Shown piece by piece: positions 46,219 to 55,685 of a stretch of 64,000 bases of DNA (positions within the stretch are counted from its first letter, which is position 1; each line of letters begins with the position of its first letter). The DNA lies in contig NZ_JAQSDO010000015.1 of the NCBI RefSeq assembly GCF_029945965.1, positions 248,001 through 312,000 on the forward strand, in the 5' to 3' direction. Below the pieces are notes generated by a model, which did not search any database, was not told the DNA's origin, and worked only from the letters and a program-made list of their open reading frames with translations. A program made the position numbers and the translations under genes. The DNA is from Thermomonas sp. Its GTDB lineage: Bacteria; Pseudomonadota; Gammaproteobacteria; Xanthomonadales; Xanthomonadaceae.

Positions 46219-46244
46219 TTCAATCAAGTAAATAATACTTTCAG

Positions 46245-46270
46245 CCGGCGCCTCAGGGCGCCGGTTTTTT
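46245..46270 (+). terminator. Rho-independent terminator
   Basis: Perfect 8-bp GC stem CCGGCGCC / GGCGCCGG with a TCAG loop followed by six Ts, 27 bases after the protease gene. Confidence 0.95.
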
Positions 46271-46413
46271 ATGGGGCACCACCCCGCAGGCAGGAGAAGG
46301 TCTGCAAGCTGCGGCGTCTAGGCTAATATCCACAATACGAAAGACGACTGGGAGACTGATCGCGTGCTCCGGATGATAGGCAAGCTGCAAGCGGCGGAGG
46401 CGGCGAAGGGCAC

Positions 46414-47169
46414 ATGAGCATGGACCAGGCGAATGCGTTGATCGACGGGTTGGCACGCGTGCGCGCGCTGATGCCTTCCGTGGAGGCACTGGATGGGCAG
46501 GATTTCCGCCGTTTCAGCGCGGAATGGCACGCGATGACCGAGGCGATGAAAGATGCCGTGTTCCAGGCCAACCCGAAAAACTCGCAGCCGGACCGACGCA
46601 AATTCGAATATGCCTCGGGTGCGCAGTCAATCCAGTTCATGGCCGACCTGCTGCCGTTCCTGCATGACAAGATGGTGCGGCACTATGATCGTTCCGATGA
46701 GCTTGGCGTGCTCGATGTCGGTGCGGGTTCCGCCGCTGGAACCCACCTATTGGCGCAGCTCCACAGTGACAATCTGATCTGGTCGCGCCTGCGCGTCGAA
46801 GCTGTGGATCACGTGCCATGGCGGCAGCGCTGGGTCGCGATGCACTACCCACATGTGAATTACCAGGTGCTTGCGTCGGCGGCATTGCCTTCCAGGCATT
46901 GGGACTTTGTTGTCTGCAGCCATGTGATCGAACACCTCGACGATCCGACGCAGATGATCAATGATGTCCTGCGCGCCTGCCGCGGATTTGCGTTCCTGTA
47001 TGCGCCGTACAACGAAGTCGAACTGAGCCCCGGGCACCTCTCGGTGATCACCGAGGAAACGTTTCTGCGCCATGGCGCATGCGAGATTCACATGATCGAC
47101 AGCATGGGTTTCCACGGCTCCGGTCGCCGTTGCATCCTGGCGGTTTTTGATCGGCGCGAGGCCGTGTGA
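46414..47169 (+). CDS. Class I SAM-dependent methyltransferase
   Basis: The 251-residue product has the methyltransferase motif I (GVLDVGAGSAAGTHLLAQL), an acidic end of strand 2 (VEAVDHVPW) and the motif IV/post region VCSHVIEHLDDP. It is probably a cytosolic small-molecule or protein methyltransferase. The substrate is unknown. No clear partner gene is nearby. Confidence 0.85.
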   Translation: MSMDQANALIDGLARVRALMPSVEALDGQDFRRFSAEWHAMTEAMKDAVFQANPKNSQPDRRKFEYASGAQSIQFMADLLPFLHDKMVRHYDRSDELGVLDVGAGSAAGTHLLAQLHSDNLIWSRLRVEAVDHVPWRQRWVAMHYPHVNYQVLASAALPSRHWDFVVCSHVIEHLDDPTQMINDVLRACRGFAFLYAPYNEVELSPGHLSVITEETFLRHGACEIHMIDSMGFHGSGRRCILAVFDRREAV

Positions 47170-47178
47170 AGCCGCACC

Positions 47179-47254
47179 GAAAAATGGTGGCAGGGAAAAT
47201 TCCAAGAATGGGGTCAGGTGCATTTATTTTGTAAATGAACCTGACCATATTTTG
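47179..47254. repeat. Decayed repeat pair
   Basis: A GGCAGGGAAAATTCC half (47185 region) followed by GGGGTCAGGTGCATTTATTT and AAATGAACCTGACCATATTTT. The latter arms mix the GGTACATTT and GGTTCACTT sub-types. Confidence 0.65.
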
Positions 47255-47261
47255 TCCTGCA

Positions 47262-47288
47262 TAAAAAAGGCCGCCCCGGGGGCGGCCT
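47262..47288 (-). terminator. Rho-independent terminator for the EF-hand gene
   Basis: Read on the minus strand, GGCCGCCCC / GGGGCGGCC forms a strong stem followed by TTTTTTAT. It lies 20 bases after the EF-hand stop. Confidence 0.9.
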
Positions 47289-47307
47289 CTTGCTAAGTGC
47301 GCGGGAA

Positions 47308-48066
47308 TCAGTGCGCGCCTGGCATGACCTTCGTACCGGCATCGAACTCGGCGCGCGTCACATAGCCGTCGTGGTTGGCGTCGATCCTGGCGAACATCGC
47401 CGATGCAGCGGCCGCGTGTTCCTTCGCGGTGATCTTGCCGTCGTGGTTGGCATCCATCATGCCGCCCATGCCGCCATAGCCCATCCCGTCATGCGCCATA
47501 CCGCCCGGCTTCATTGCATCGTGGTCCGTATCGTGGTGCATCGCCTGCTTCGATGCATCGTCCATGTCCATCATCACGTGCTGCCCGCCATGCGCATTGC
47601 CCATCCCTGGATGGCCGTCCGGTCCGCGCATGCCGCCCATGCCGTGATTGAGTTCATCGCCCTTGAGCCGGCCGTCATGGTTGGTGTCCATGCGCGCGAA
47701 CATCGCCGCCGCGCCGGCCGCGTGCTCGGCCGCAGTGATCTCGCCGTCGTGGTTGGCATCCATCATCGTCATCTGGTGGCCGGGGCCTTGCATGGCGTGC
47801 GTATCCATCATCGCGCGGCGCATGTGCATCATCTCGTCGCCCATCAGCTGGCCGTCCTTGTTGGCGTCCATGCGCGCGAAGTTCGCCGCGGCGCCCTTGA
47901 TATGCTCCTGGGCCGAGATCCGGCCATCCTTGTTGGCGTCCATCTGCTGGAATATGTCGCCGTTGTCCGCAGCCGATGCGGTGGCGCCCAGAGCCAGCGT
48001 CGCCAGCAGCGCCAGGTACAAGTGGGTTCGTGAAATGAAGTTGCGTGGCAGGCGTGGGTTTGTCAT
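47308..48066 (-). CDS. Exported EF-hand calcium-binding protein
   Basis: From ATG 48066 the 252-residue product has a signal peptide (LYLALLATLALGATASAAD) and six EF-hand loops: DANKDGRISAQE, DANKDGQLMGDE, DANHDGEITAAE, DTNHDGRLKGDE, DANHDGKITAKE, DANHDGYVTRAE. The middle is rich in Met, His and Gly. It is likely a periplasmic calcium binder and perhaps a metal buffer. A 578-residue reading to 49044 merges shadow sequence of the next gene and is rejected. Confidence 0.9.
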   Translation of the reverse strand: MTNPRLPRNFISRTHLYLALLATLALGATASAADNGDIFQQMDANKDGRISAQEHIKGAAANFARMDANKDGQLMGDEMMHMRRAMMDTHAMQGPGHQMTMMDANHDGEITAAEHAAGAAAMFARMDTNHDGRLKGDELNHGMGGMRGPDGHPGMGNAHGGQHVMMDMDDASKQAMHHDTDHDAMKPGGMAHDGMGYGGMGGMMDANHDGKITAKEHAAAASAMFARIDANHDGYVTRAEFDAGTKVMPGAH

Positions 48067-48113
48067 CGGAGTGCTCCAATCGGTGAGATTGACCCAACAT
48101 GCGCCGCAAGGGG

Positions 48114-49247
48114 TTACCGGGGTGTCAACCTGATGGCGCCCAGGGCGGCCTGCACGCCGAGGTCCGCGGCTTCGATGGCGCCGGCGACGTAGCCCGGAAA
48201 CTGCGGCGACCACTCGCTGGCGATGCCGGTCATGCGTCCGTGCCACGGGCCGGATTCGGCCGTGGCTGCGGGGGGCTCGCCGTGATGGGCCGCTACGTCG
48301 ACATCGGCGGCGGTGGCCGTGTAGGGGTCCTGCGCCCAGTCTTTGATGACCTCCGCGCGGGGCGCCGATGCTTGCGGCCCGAACAGGCGCGTGAACTGCG
48401 CGCGGCAGTGCGTGCGCAACACGTCCTCGGGGACGTTCTTGCGAACGCGCGAAGGCACACCGAAGAAGCCGAACAGCGCAGCACTTCCGCCGGGCATGCA
48501 AGCGTCGTGGATCTCGCCCAGCGGGCCGCGTGCGCTGCGGGCCTCGCCGGACAGGCCCTGCTCGCGCCAGAACGGGGTGTCGTAGATGGCGATGTACTTG
48601 GCATGGGGCGCCATCCACGTCGCCGTCCCGCGCCATTGCCGGGCCAGCGCCTGCGGCAAGGCCGGCATGAATTCGATACGGTCCTCGGCCAGGCGCGGCG
48701 GCAACGCCAGCAGCACATGCTCGACACGCCAGGTCGTGACGCGGCCGGCGGCGTCTTCGCTGTCCAACTCGACATGCGCATCCACGCTGCGCAGACGGCG
48801 CACAGTCTGGCCGGTGAGGATGCGTGCCGGCTCCAGCGCGCGACGCAGTGCGTCGATCAGTGCGCCCATGCCGCCAATCAGGCGCATCGATGCCGGCGAG
48901 CTCACATAGCCACGCGTACGAGTGGGCGGCTCGTCGGACAAGCGCTCCACCAGCATGTCGCCGGTCTCGAATTGCTCGAATTGTTCCAGGCCCAGGGCAT
49001 TGACGAGCTGGTTCAACTCGCGCTGGTAGCCGGGCCAGAACCACGTCGGTCCCAGGTCGAAGCGATCGATGGCGTCCGCCGTCGCCGCGTGACCCAATGC
49101 GCTGAAGGACGCGATGCGGCCGCCAAGCACATCGCGCGCTTCCAGCAGCACGTAGTCCCGGATGCCACGGCGCTCCAGCAGCGAAGCGGCATACAGCCCG
49201 CTCAATCCGGCGCCGACGATGGCGATGCGTGCGTTCCTGCTTACCAT
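48114..49247 (-). CDS. FAD-dependent amine oxidase-like protein
   Basis: The 377-residue product has an N-terminal FAD-binding Rossmann motif (IAIVGAGLSGLYAASLLERR), GGRIAS as the second dinucleotide-binding element, and a C-terminal FAD loop (GIASEWSPQFPGYVAGAIEA). It resembles the flavin monoamine oxidase family and is cytosolic. The substrate is unknown. Its start overlaps the stop of the quinone reductase gene (ATGGTAAGC), so the two are coupled. Confidence 0.88.
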   Translation of the reverse strand: MVSRNARIAIVGAGLSGLYAASLLERRGIRDYVLLEARDVLGGRIASFSALGHAATADAIDRFDLGPTWFWPGYQRELNQLVNALGLEQFEQFETGDMLVERLSDEPPTRTRGYVSSPASMRLIGGMGALIDALRRALEPARILTGQTVRRLRSVDAHVELDSEDAAGRVTTWRVEHVLLALPPRLAEDRIEFMPALPQALARQWRGTATWMAPHAKYIAIYDTPFWREQGLSGEARSARGPLGEIHDACMPGGSAALFGFFGVPSRVRKNVPEDVLRTHCRAQFTRLFGPQASAPRAEVIKDWAQDPYTATAADVDVAAHHGEPPAATAESGPWHGRMTGIASEWSPQFPGYVAGAIEAADLGVQAALGAIRLTPR

Positions 49248-50248
49248 TCCAACATTATCTTCCCGATATGCTCGCTGCTCTCCATCAGCGCATGCGCCTT
49301 GGCCGCTTCGCGCGCAGGGAAGACTTTATAGATGACTGGCTTGACCTTGCCCGATTCCAGCAGCGGCCATACGTGCTCATGCAATTGCCTGGCCAGCGCA
49401 GCCTTGAACGCGATGGGCCGGGCGCGCAGCGTGGAACCGGTCAGGGTCAGCCGTCGTCGCATGATCAGCGATGCATCGATGTCGGCATGCTTGCCGCCCA
49501 AGGTGGCAATGAACACCAAGCGGCCATCTTCGGCAAGTAGCTCCAACTCGCGCGGCACGTAGTTGCCGGCGACCATGTCGAGGATCACGTCCACGCCGCG
49601 GCCGTTCGTGTGCTTTTTCACTTCCTCGACGAAATCCTGCTCGCGGTAGTTGATGGCGTGTGCGCCCAGTTTTTGGCAAGCCGCGCATTTGTCCGCAGTG
49701 CCCGCAGTTGCGAATACCTGGTGACCGAACGCATGCGCCAACTGGATGGCGGTGACGCCGATGCCGCTTGATCCGCCTTGCACCAACAGGGATTCAGGCA
49801 TGCCGCCAACAGTGCTGCACAGGCGTCCGCGATTGAACACGTTGCTCCATACGGTGAAGTAGTTCTCCGGCAGCGCAGCGGCTTCGACCAAGGTCAGGGC
49901 CTTGGGTACCGGCAGGCACTGCAGCAGTGGTGCCACGGCGTATTCGGCATATCCCCCACCCGTGAGCAACGCACAGACGGCGTCACCTTGCTTGAGACCG
50001 AACGGATTGTCGCTCCCGAAATCCCCCTCGACCAATTCACCGGCGACCTCCAGCCCGGGCAGATCCGAAGCGCCAGGTGGCGGCGCGTAGTTGCCTTGGC
50101 GCTGGAACACATCCGGTCGATTGATCCCGGACGCCGCCACTTTGATCAGCACGTCTCCCGGCCCGGGCCGGGGGATGCTGCGCTTGGTGAGTTGCAGTAC
50201 GTCCGCCGCTCCGGGCTGGGTGATTTCGATGGCTTGCATACTGGCCAT
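49241..50248 (-). CDS. Quinone oxidoreductase-like MDR (zeta-crystallin/PIG3 group)
   Basis: From ATG 50248 (MASMQAIEITQPGAADVLQL) the 335-residue product has the MDR layout: VAASGINRPDVFQRQGNY, YAEYAVAP, the nucleotide-binding VQGGSSGIGVTAIQLAHAFG and IATLGGKHADID. It lacks the structural zinc cluster. It is likely an NADPH-dependent quinone or enone reductase. It is the first gene of a pair with the amine oxidase. Confidence 0.92.
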   Translation of the reverse strand: MASMQAIEITQPGAADVLQLTKRSIPRPGPGDVLIKVAASGINRPDVFQRQGNYAPPPGASDLPGLEVAGELVEGDFGSDNPFGLKQGDAVCALLTGGGYAEYAVAPLLQCLPVPKALTLVEAAALPENYFTVWSNVFNRGRLCSTVGGMPESLLVQGGSSGIGVTAIQLAHAFGHQVFATAGTADKCAACQKLGAHAINYREQDFVEEVKKHTNGRGVDVILDMVAGNYVPRELELLAEDGRLVFIATLGGKHADIDASLIMRRRLTLTGSTLRARPIAFKAALARQLHEHVWPLLESGKVKPVIYKVFPAREAAKAHALMESSEHIGKIMLEW

Positions 50249-50317
50249 ATCGCCTCCGTCAGATTGAGTTAAAAAAGGGTCCACCGCGCCTTAACGCCTA
50301 CCGCCTATCCTGCGCTC

Positions 50318-51079
50318 ATGGAAAAACTTGCTGACACATTCTGGAACATCCGTGGTGTGCACCGCGTTGGCGGGATACTCGACATCGGCACGCAGATGTC
50401 CCTGGTCCAGCGCAGTGATGGTCGTTTTGTAGTGATCGATGGCTGCGGCCTGGATGAATCCAAGCGCGCCTCGGTCATGAAGCTCACCGATAACGGCGAG
50501 CGGGTGAGTGCGGTGGTGAACGTGCACCCGTTCCACACCCTGCACGTGGAGGCCACGCATCGGCTGTTTCCGGGCGCGACACTGCACGGCACGGCCCGTC
50601 ACCACAAGCTGGCCCCGGCGTTGCCGTGGAGTAGGGAGCCCGTGGAGGAGTGGAATGATGACCATCCGCTGGCGGATCTGTTTGACCTGTCCGTGCCCGA
50701 CGGCGTGGACTTCGTGTCTGCTGACGAGCGCGTGCACGTGGCGTCCGTGCTGGTGCGACATCGGCAGACGGGTATTGTCCATGTGGACGACACGTTCAAC
50801 GTGATCGCTGCACCCGGGTTTCTGCGTCGTGTGTTTCCGGTGTCGTCATTGCGCATGCACCCGATGTTGGGGCGAGCGCTGCAGGCAGAGGCCGGCGCGG
50901 CGGACGCATACGCAGCGTGGGCGCGTGCGCTTGCCGCGGACTGGGCCGACACGCGCATCGTATGCGCGGCGCATTCCGCCGTCCGAACGATGCCTACGGG
51001 TGGATTTGAAGAGGAAGTGGCGTTGGCACTCGAAAAAGTGAGGAGTACGCTCGACCGCCATCGCGCGAGCTATGGCTAA
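50318..51079 (+). CDS. Metallo-beta-lactamase-fold-like protein
   Basis: The 253-residue product starts GVHRVGGILDIGTQMSLVQR, then RFVVIDGCGL and VVNVHPFHTLHVEATHRLFP. These look like the first strands and modified HxxxH of the MBL fold. The classic HxHxDH is not complete, so it may bind metal differently or not at all. The DDTFNVI region and TRIVCAAHSA fit later ligands. Function unknown. The promoter shared with the divergent quinone reductase gene lies in 70 bases. Confidence 0.65.
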   Translation: MEKLADTFWNIRGVHRVGGILDIGTQMSLVQRSDGRFVVIDGCGLDESKRASVMKLTDNGERVSAVVNVHPFHTLHVEATHRLFPGATLHGTARHHKLAPALPWSREPVEEWNDDHPLADLFDLSVPDGVDFVSADERVHVASVLVRHRQTGIVHVDDTFNVIAAPGFLRRVFPVSSLRMHPMLGRALQAEAGAADAYAAWARALAADWADTRIVCAAHSAVRTMPTGGFEEEVALALEKVRSTLDRHRASYG

Positions 51080-51168
51080 GAGGCCCAGAGGATTCAGAGA
51101 CCCATGTCTGTCTGTAACGCACCGCCAAGGGAGCCTGCATCGGCGAAATGTTGCCTGACCCGGGTTAG

Positions 51169-51435
51169 TCAGCTGGTGTCGCTCTGGTCACGCTGCACCC
51201 GCTTGCGGTACTCACGCACGTTGTCGCCACGTATGCGTGTCTCCCTTGTGCCCTTCACCTCGTCTACCTTCATGTCCTGGTCGGAGCCGGTCACCGGCTT
51301 GGCCTCGACGGCGGTTTCGTGCTCGAACGCGTGCGATTTGTCGGTGTTGCGGTAATAGCGGTACAAGGCCCAATACAGCCCCGTTGCGCCGGCCGGGCCG
51401 AGCAGGAGTATCGCTAGTCCGCCATCGTCGCTCAT
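51169..51435 (-). CDS. YdjH-like small membrane protein
   Basis: From ATG 51435 the 88-residue product has one membrane segment (LAILLLGPAGATGLYWALYRY) and a charged tail. Its start overlaps the stop of the zinc-ribbon gene (ATGA), and both follow the SPFH gene. Position and size fit the YdjH member of a ydjGHI-type cluster, by analogy to Bacillus. Confidence 0.65.
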   Translation of the reverse strand: MSDDGGLAILLLGPAGATGLYWALYRYYRNTDKSHAFEHETAVEAKPVTGSDQDMKVDEVKGTRETRIRGDNVREYRKRVQRDQSDTS

Positions 51436-52733
51436 GACGAGTTCCCCACGATCCAGAGTGCAATGACTTCGAGAAAGCTGCCGACGGTGAGCGCGGCCAG
51501 CAGCAGCTTCCACTGCTGCACCGGCACGCTGCCCATGGTCTCGCCGGTGCGACCGTTCACCGCGATGTAATGCAGCAGGCCGCCGTTGCTGCCCGGCTGG
51601 TGGTACGAATAAAGCCATACTGGCAGATACATCGACACCCAGCGAGTGCCGTGTACGCTGAGGCGTTCCTGCTGCCAGCGCACTCCGCGGTCGTAGCGAC
51701 CGACCGATGCTTCGACTTCACAACGGGCGATCGACAGCAACTGGTCTTCAAGGCGCGGCCGCAGGTGTTCAACGTCCTGGTTGCGCTTCTCCGAAGTGAT
51801 GCCCATCAGGTAGGACGCATTCCACTTCACCGCATTCTTGGTGTCGAATGGCAGGATCGTGTTGATGATGTTGTTGGTGTTGGTGCGCGTGTCCAGGTTG
51901 CCGCGTTCGGTGGAGGACTCCAGCGGCAGGTCGTCCACGGTGAAGTCCACGTGCCGTTCCACCTTGTACACGTCGGCATCGTAGTAGGTCTTCTTCTTGT
52001 CCCCGCTGCCTTCGGTATAACGGCGCGTCTCGATTTCGCCTTCGCCGACGACGTCGACGCTCGTGTTGCCATCGACGATCATGTAAGGCAAGTAGACGGC
52101 GATGACGTTTTCGGGCGTGAACTGTTCCTTGAACGCCTTCAGCGCAAACAAACGCCGCTTATCCACGAACTGGCGGATGCGCGCGACCGCGTCGTCCTTC
52201 TTGATGTGGAAGGGCAGTACGGCATCTGGCACCGCACCGTTCGCCACCTGCTCGTTGACGCCGAAGACGTGGCGGCACCAGTGGCACCGCGCGGTCATCG
52301 CGCTTTCGGTATTGACGGTCACCTCAGCGCCGCAGGCGGTGCACTTGAAGGTCATCAGACTGGCGGCGTCGGCGGCGATATCCTGCGCCCCGGACGCGAT
52401 GATCGTGCCCTTGAGCTGGTCGATGCCCTCGCCGAGCCCGAATGCCTCTTCGACACTCTCGCCGTGCCATTCGTTGCGGCAGAACAGGCAGATCAGCAAG
52501 TCGGTGCCGGGTTTCTGCCGGATTTCGGTCGAGCCGCATTTCGGGCAGCGGTTGAGGCCGTCCTTGAGTTCGTCGGCGGCTGTATCGATGGCAACCGGGT
52601 CGGGCGCCAATACTTCGTCGCGGATCGGTTCAGGCAGGGTGGCCGGGTCGATCGGGAAACTGCCCGGTGGCGGCGGCACGTCCAGCGGCGACCCGGGGCC
52701 GGTTGGTGGCGGCGGACTATTGGCGTTCGACAT
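51432..52733 (-). CDS. Zinc-ribbon membrane protein, YdjG-like
   Basis: The 433-residue product has a Pro-rich start, then two zinc ribbons (RCPKCGSTEI with LICLFCRNEW; FKCTACGAEV with RCHWCRHVFG), a large middle domain and a C-terminal membrane segment (LLAALTVGSFLEVIALWIVG). The arrangement resembles YdjG, which with YdjH and the SPFH protein YdjI anchors PspA at the membrane in Bacillus. No pspA gene is visible here. Confidence 0.82.
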   Translation of the reverse strand: MSNANSPPPPTGPGSPLDVPPPPGSFPIDPATLPEPIRDEVLAPDPVAIDTAADELKDGLNRCPKCGSTEIRQKPGTDLLICLFCRNEWHGESVEEAFGLGEGIDQLKGTIIASGAQDIAADAASLMTFKCTACGAEVTVNTESAMTARCHWCRHVFGVNEQVANGAVPDAVLPFHIKKDDAVARIRQFVDKRRLFALKAFKEQFTPENVIAVYLPYMIVDGNTSVDVVGEGEIETRRYTEGSGDKKKTYYDADVYKVERHVDFTVDDLPLESSTERGNLDTRTNTNNIINTILPFDTKNAVKWNASYLMGITSEKRNQDVEHLRPRLEDQLLSIARCEVEASVGRYDRGVRWQQERLSVHGTRWVSMYLPVWLYSYHQPGSNGGLLHYIAVNGRTGETMGSVPVQQWKLLLAALTVGSFLEVIALWIVGNSS

Positions 52734-52755
52734 GGGTAGTTGCGCGGTACGCGAC

Positions 52756-53907
52756 TTAGAGACCGAGCGCTTTGGTTTTTGCTGCGTCGTAATCGGCCTG
52801 GGTGATCAGGCCGAGATCAAGCATCTCCTTGGCCTTCTTCAATTTGGCGATCGGATCGTCGGCAGCTGGCGCGGCCGGCGCAACCGGCTGCTGCAAACTG
52901 CCGATGCCGCCGAGCATGCCCGTCGCCATGCCAATGCCCATGACGCCCGCCGCTCCGCCGGTCTCGCCCGCTGACTGGACGCCCGCGGCAACGCTGGCCT
53001 GCAAATTGGAATTGCCGCGCGAACCGGACAACGCGTCGGCGCGCTGCACGGTCTTGAGCAGTTCCCGCGTGTTCGGGTCGTATTCGATGGAAATGATGGC
53101 GGTCTTGACGATGGCCAGACCACGATCGGACTTCCACTGATAGGCATTCTCCACCGCGTCGGACAGGCTCTTGGCAAAGCCGACTGAATCCTGCTGGAGC
53201 TTGGTGATGCGATTGCCCTTGCTCGGATCATTCGTGTACAGGCTGAAAGCCGGTGCGAGCGAACCCACCACTTCGTTGAAGAGCTGGCTGGCGGCGGCAT
53301 TGTCGATGTCAGTGAAATCGAAGACCTGGCCGGGTTGCAGATACGTTGCAGGCACGAAGTTCTTCACGAACAGGATCGGATCGACGATCTTCATCGTGTA
53401 GGAGCCGCGCGTGACCGCGCCGACCTGGGTGTTCAGGAAGCCGTCGTCCCAGTAGATTTCGGACTGCGTACCGAAGCGGTTGTCCGGCAGTTCCTTCAGC
53501 GAGACGAAGAAGGCGGCCTGCTGCGAACCCGGCTGGCCGCCGAACTTGAAACGCTCCCAACTCTGCTTGATGAGCGAATCGACAAGGCCATCGCCCGAGA
53601 AGATCGACTTCGAGTTGAGGTCGTCTGATCGCCATTCGTAGCCGCCTGCCTCCGCAGCGAAGCCGGTGATCGCGCCATCCTGGAACAGCAGCAGCCCGTA
53701 ACCTTCGGGAACCACGATCTTCGAACCATTGGTGATGATGTTCGAGGAAGCGCTCGTATTCGAACCGCGTCCGGCATTGGTGCCGTGGGGCACCGCGGCG
53801 AACAGCGCCGCCGTCGACGGCAACCCGGCCGGAACCGTGTAGAAGTCCTTCCACTGGTCGCCGAGCATGCCGCCGACCGCACCTGTTACTGCCTGAATAA
53901 GACCCAT
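52756..53907 (-). CDS. SPFH-domain protein, YdjI-like, with SHOCT tail
   Basis: From ATG 53907 (MGLIQAVTGAVGGMLGDQWK) the 383-residue product has a SPFH-type core (KIVVPEGYGLLLFQDGAITG, FFVSLKELPDNRFGTQSEIY), a Gly/Ala-rich region and a C-terminal SHOCT-like helix pair (DPIAKLKKAKEMLDLGLITQ). It heads an operon with the YdjG- and YdjH-like genes. It probably scaffolds membrane microdomains or envelope-stress assemblies. Confidence 0.85.
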   Translation of the reverse strand: MGLIQAVTGAVGGMLGDQWKDFYTVPAGLPSTAALFAAVPHGTNAGRGSNTSASSNIITNGSKIVVPEGYGLLLFQDGAITGFAAEAGGYEWRSDDLNSKSIFSGDGLVDSLIKQSWERFKFGGQPGSQQAAFFVSLKELPDNRFGTQSEIYWDDGFLNTQVGAVTRGSYTMKIVDPILFVKNFVPATYLQPGQVFDFTDIDNAAASQLFNEVVGSLAPAFSLYTNDPSKGNRITKLQQDSVGFAKSLSDAVENAYQWKSDRGLAIVKTAIISIEYDPNTRELLKTVQRADALSGSRGNSNLQASVAAGVQSAGETGGAAGVMGIGMATGMLGGIGSLQQPVAPAAPAADDPIAKLKKAKEMLDLGLITQADYDAAKTKALGL

Positions 53908-54055
53908 CACATCTCTCCGTGATTCGTGGGCGCGCACCGTGCCCGCCATTCCCTATGAACTATACGTTCCCCGGCGGCGCAGCCGGACAAAAAGTGGTGC
54001 ACGGGGCAATTTCTGCAAGAATCGCATCTGGGGCACAACTCAAGAGGAGATGGTC

Positions 54056-55477
54056 ATGAAGTCAGCAGTTCTTGCGCTCGCTGCAGCAGCGCTCGTGGCG
54101 GGTCCGGTGGCGGCACAGGTGCCGACCGGCACGATGGACGCGCTGCGTCCCGACCAGCAACAATTCTTCAAGCTCTACAAGGAACTAGTCGAAACCGACA
54201 CCACGGTCACCAACGGCAACTGCACCCAGGCCGCCGCACAAATCGCGACGCGATTGAAGGCAGCGGGCTTTGCCGACGACCAGGTCACGTTGTTCTCGGT
54301 GCCCGATCACCCGAAGGAGGGCGGAATCGTTGCCGTCTATCCCGGCACGTCCAAGGCCCTCAAGTCGATCCTGCTGCTGGCCCATATCGACGTGGTCGCG
54401 GCCAAGCGCGCCGACTGGGTGCGCGACCCGTTCACCCTGATCGAGGAGAATGGCTACTACTACGCGCGCGGCATAGCCGACGACAAGATGATGGCGGCAA
54501 CCTGGGCCGATATGTTGATTCGCTTCAAACAGGGCGGCTACAAGCCCAAGCGCACGGTCAAGATGGCGCTGACCTGTGGCGAGGAGACCGACACCGCGTT
54601 CAACGGTGCGCAGTACCTCGCCAACAACAAGCGCGAGCTGATCGACGCGGCCTTTGCGCTCAACGAAGGCGGCGGCGGGGACACCGACGGCAACGGCCAC
54701 ATCGTCGCGCAGTCGATCCAGGTCGGCGAGAAGATCTATCAGGACTACAAGCTCGTCGCCACCAACCCCGGCGGGCACAGCTCGCAGCCGGTGCGCGAAA
54801 ACGCGCTCTACGCGATATCCGACGCGCTGCTGAAAATCCGCGAGCACGAGTTCCCGGCCGAGTTCAACGACACCACCCGCGTGTTCTTCGCGCGCGCTGG
54901 CGCCGCGCGCAAGGGCGCGATGGGGGCGGCGATGGTGGCGCTGGTGAAGGACCCCAACGATGCCAAGGCAGCCGCTATGGTCAATACAGACAAGGGCTTA
55001 CATTCGATGCTGCGCACGACCTGCGTGGCGACGATGATCGACGGCGGCCATGCGCTCAATGCGTTGCCGCAGCGGGTCGATGCCAATGTCAATTGCCGCA
55101 TCTTCCCCGGCCATACGCCAACCGAGATTCAGGAGCAACTGGCCAGGGTCATCGGCAATCCGGCCATCTCGATCGAGCAGGCGCGCAAGGACAAGCCACT
55201 GGCCACGTCGCCCCCGCTCGACCCGGCCATCATCGGCCCGATGGAAACGCTGAGCGCGAAGTACTTCCCCGGCGTGCCGGTGATCCCGTCGATATCGACC
55301 GGCGCAACCGACGGGCTCTACCTGTCGGCGGTGGGAATCCCGACCTACGGCGTGCCCGGTGCGTGGGGCGATCCCGACGGTAACGGCGTCCACGGCCTCA
55401 ACGAACGGCTCGAGGTGCGCGCGGTCTGCGTCGGCCGCGATTACCTGTTCGACCTGGTCAAGGCGTTGGCGGAGTAA
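54056..55477 (+). CDS. Exported M20-family metallopeptidase
   Basis: ATG 54056 is preferred because AAGAGGAG lies six bases upstream; the product is 473 residues. It has a signal peptide (LALAAAALVAGPVAAQ) and the M20 metal ligands: LLLAHIDVVAA (His), YYARGIADDKMMAATW (Asp), CGEETDTAF (Glu), LNEGGGGDT and STGATDGLY. It is a likely periplasmic carboxypeptidase or dipeptidase with two zinc ions. A longer start at 53939 is unsupported. Confidence 0.93.
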   Translation: MKSAVLALAAAALVAGPVAAQVPTGTMDALRPDQQQFFKLYKELVETDTTVTNGNCTQAAAQIATRLKAAGFADDQVTLFSVPDHPKEGGIVAVYPGTSKALKSILLLAHIDVVAAKRADWVRDPFTLIEENGYYYARGIADDKMMAATWADMLIRFKQGGYKPKRTVKMALTCGEETDTAFNGAQYLANNKRELIDAAFALNEGGGGDTDGNGHIVAQSIQVGEKIYQDYKLVATNPGGHSSQPVRENALYAISDALLKIREHEFPAEFNDTTRVFFARAGAARKGAMGAAMVALVKDPNDAKAAAMVNTDKGLHSMLRTTCVATMIDGGHALNALPQRVDANVNCRIFPGHTPTEIQEQLARVIGNPAISIEQARKDKPLATSPPLDPAIIGPMETLSAKYFPGVPVIPSISTGATDGLYLSAVGIPTYGVPGAWGDPDGNGVHGLNERLEVRAVCVGRDYLFDLVKALAE

Positions 55478-55685
55478 TCGAACAACAAAGCCGACTCCAA
55501 CACGGGTTTCGGGGACGACCTATTGCGTGGCAATTGGGCCGACCACCAGCAAAAGCCATGTGCAAGCGCCGTTCGAGGTCGTTTTGCAAAGCATGCAGAT
55601 GCAATCGATCATCAGGAGCGAAGCCAAGTACCCTTTTGCGAGTTAGCCAAGTCCAGGCTGGCGAAGCGCCTGGAACCGCCGCGTG

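Noticed and set aside
47308-49044. 578-codon minus frame suggesting a larger EF-hand protein
   Set aside because: The part beyond 48066 lies inside the amine oxidase gene in another frame; signal peptide at 48066 marks the real start.
51570-52739. 389-codon plus frame opposite the zinc-ribbon gene
   Set aside because: Shadow frame; the minus strand has clear zinc ribbons and operon overlap.
53939-54055. Upstream extension of the M20 peptidase
   Set aside because: Signal peptide and ribosome site set the start at 54056; the extension has no protein features.
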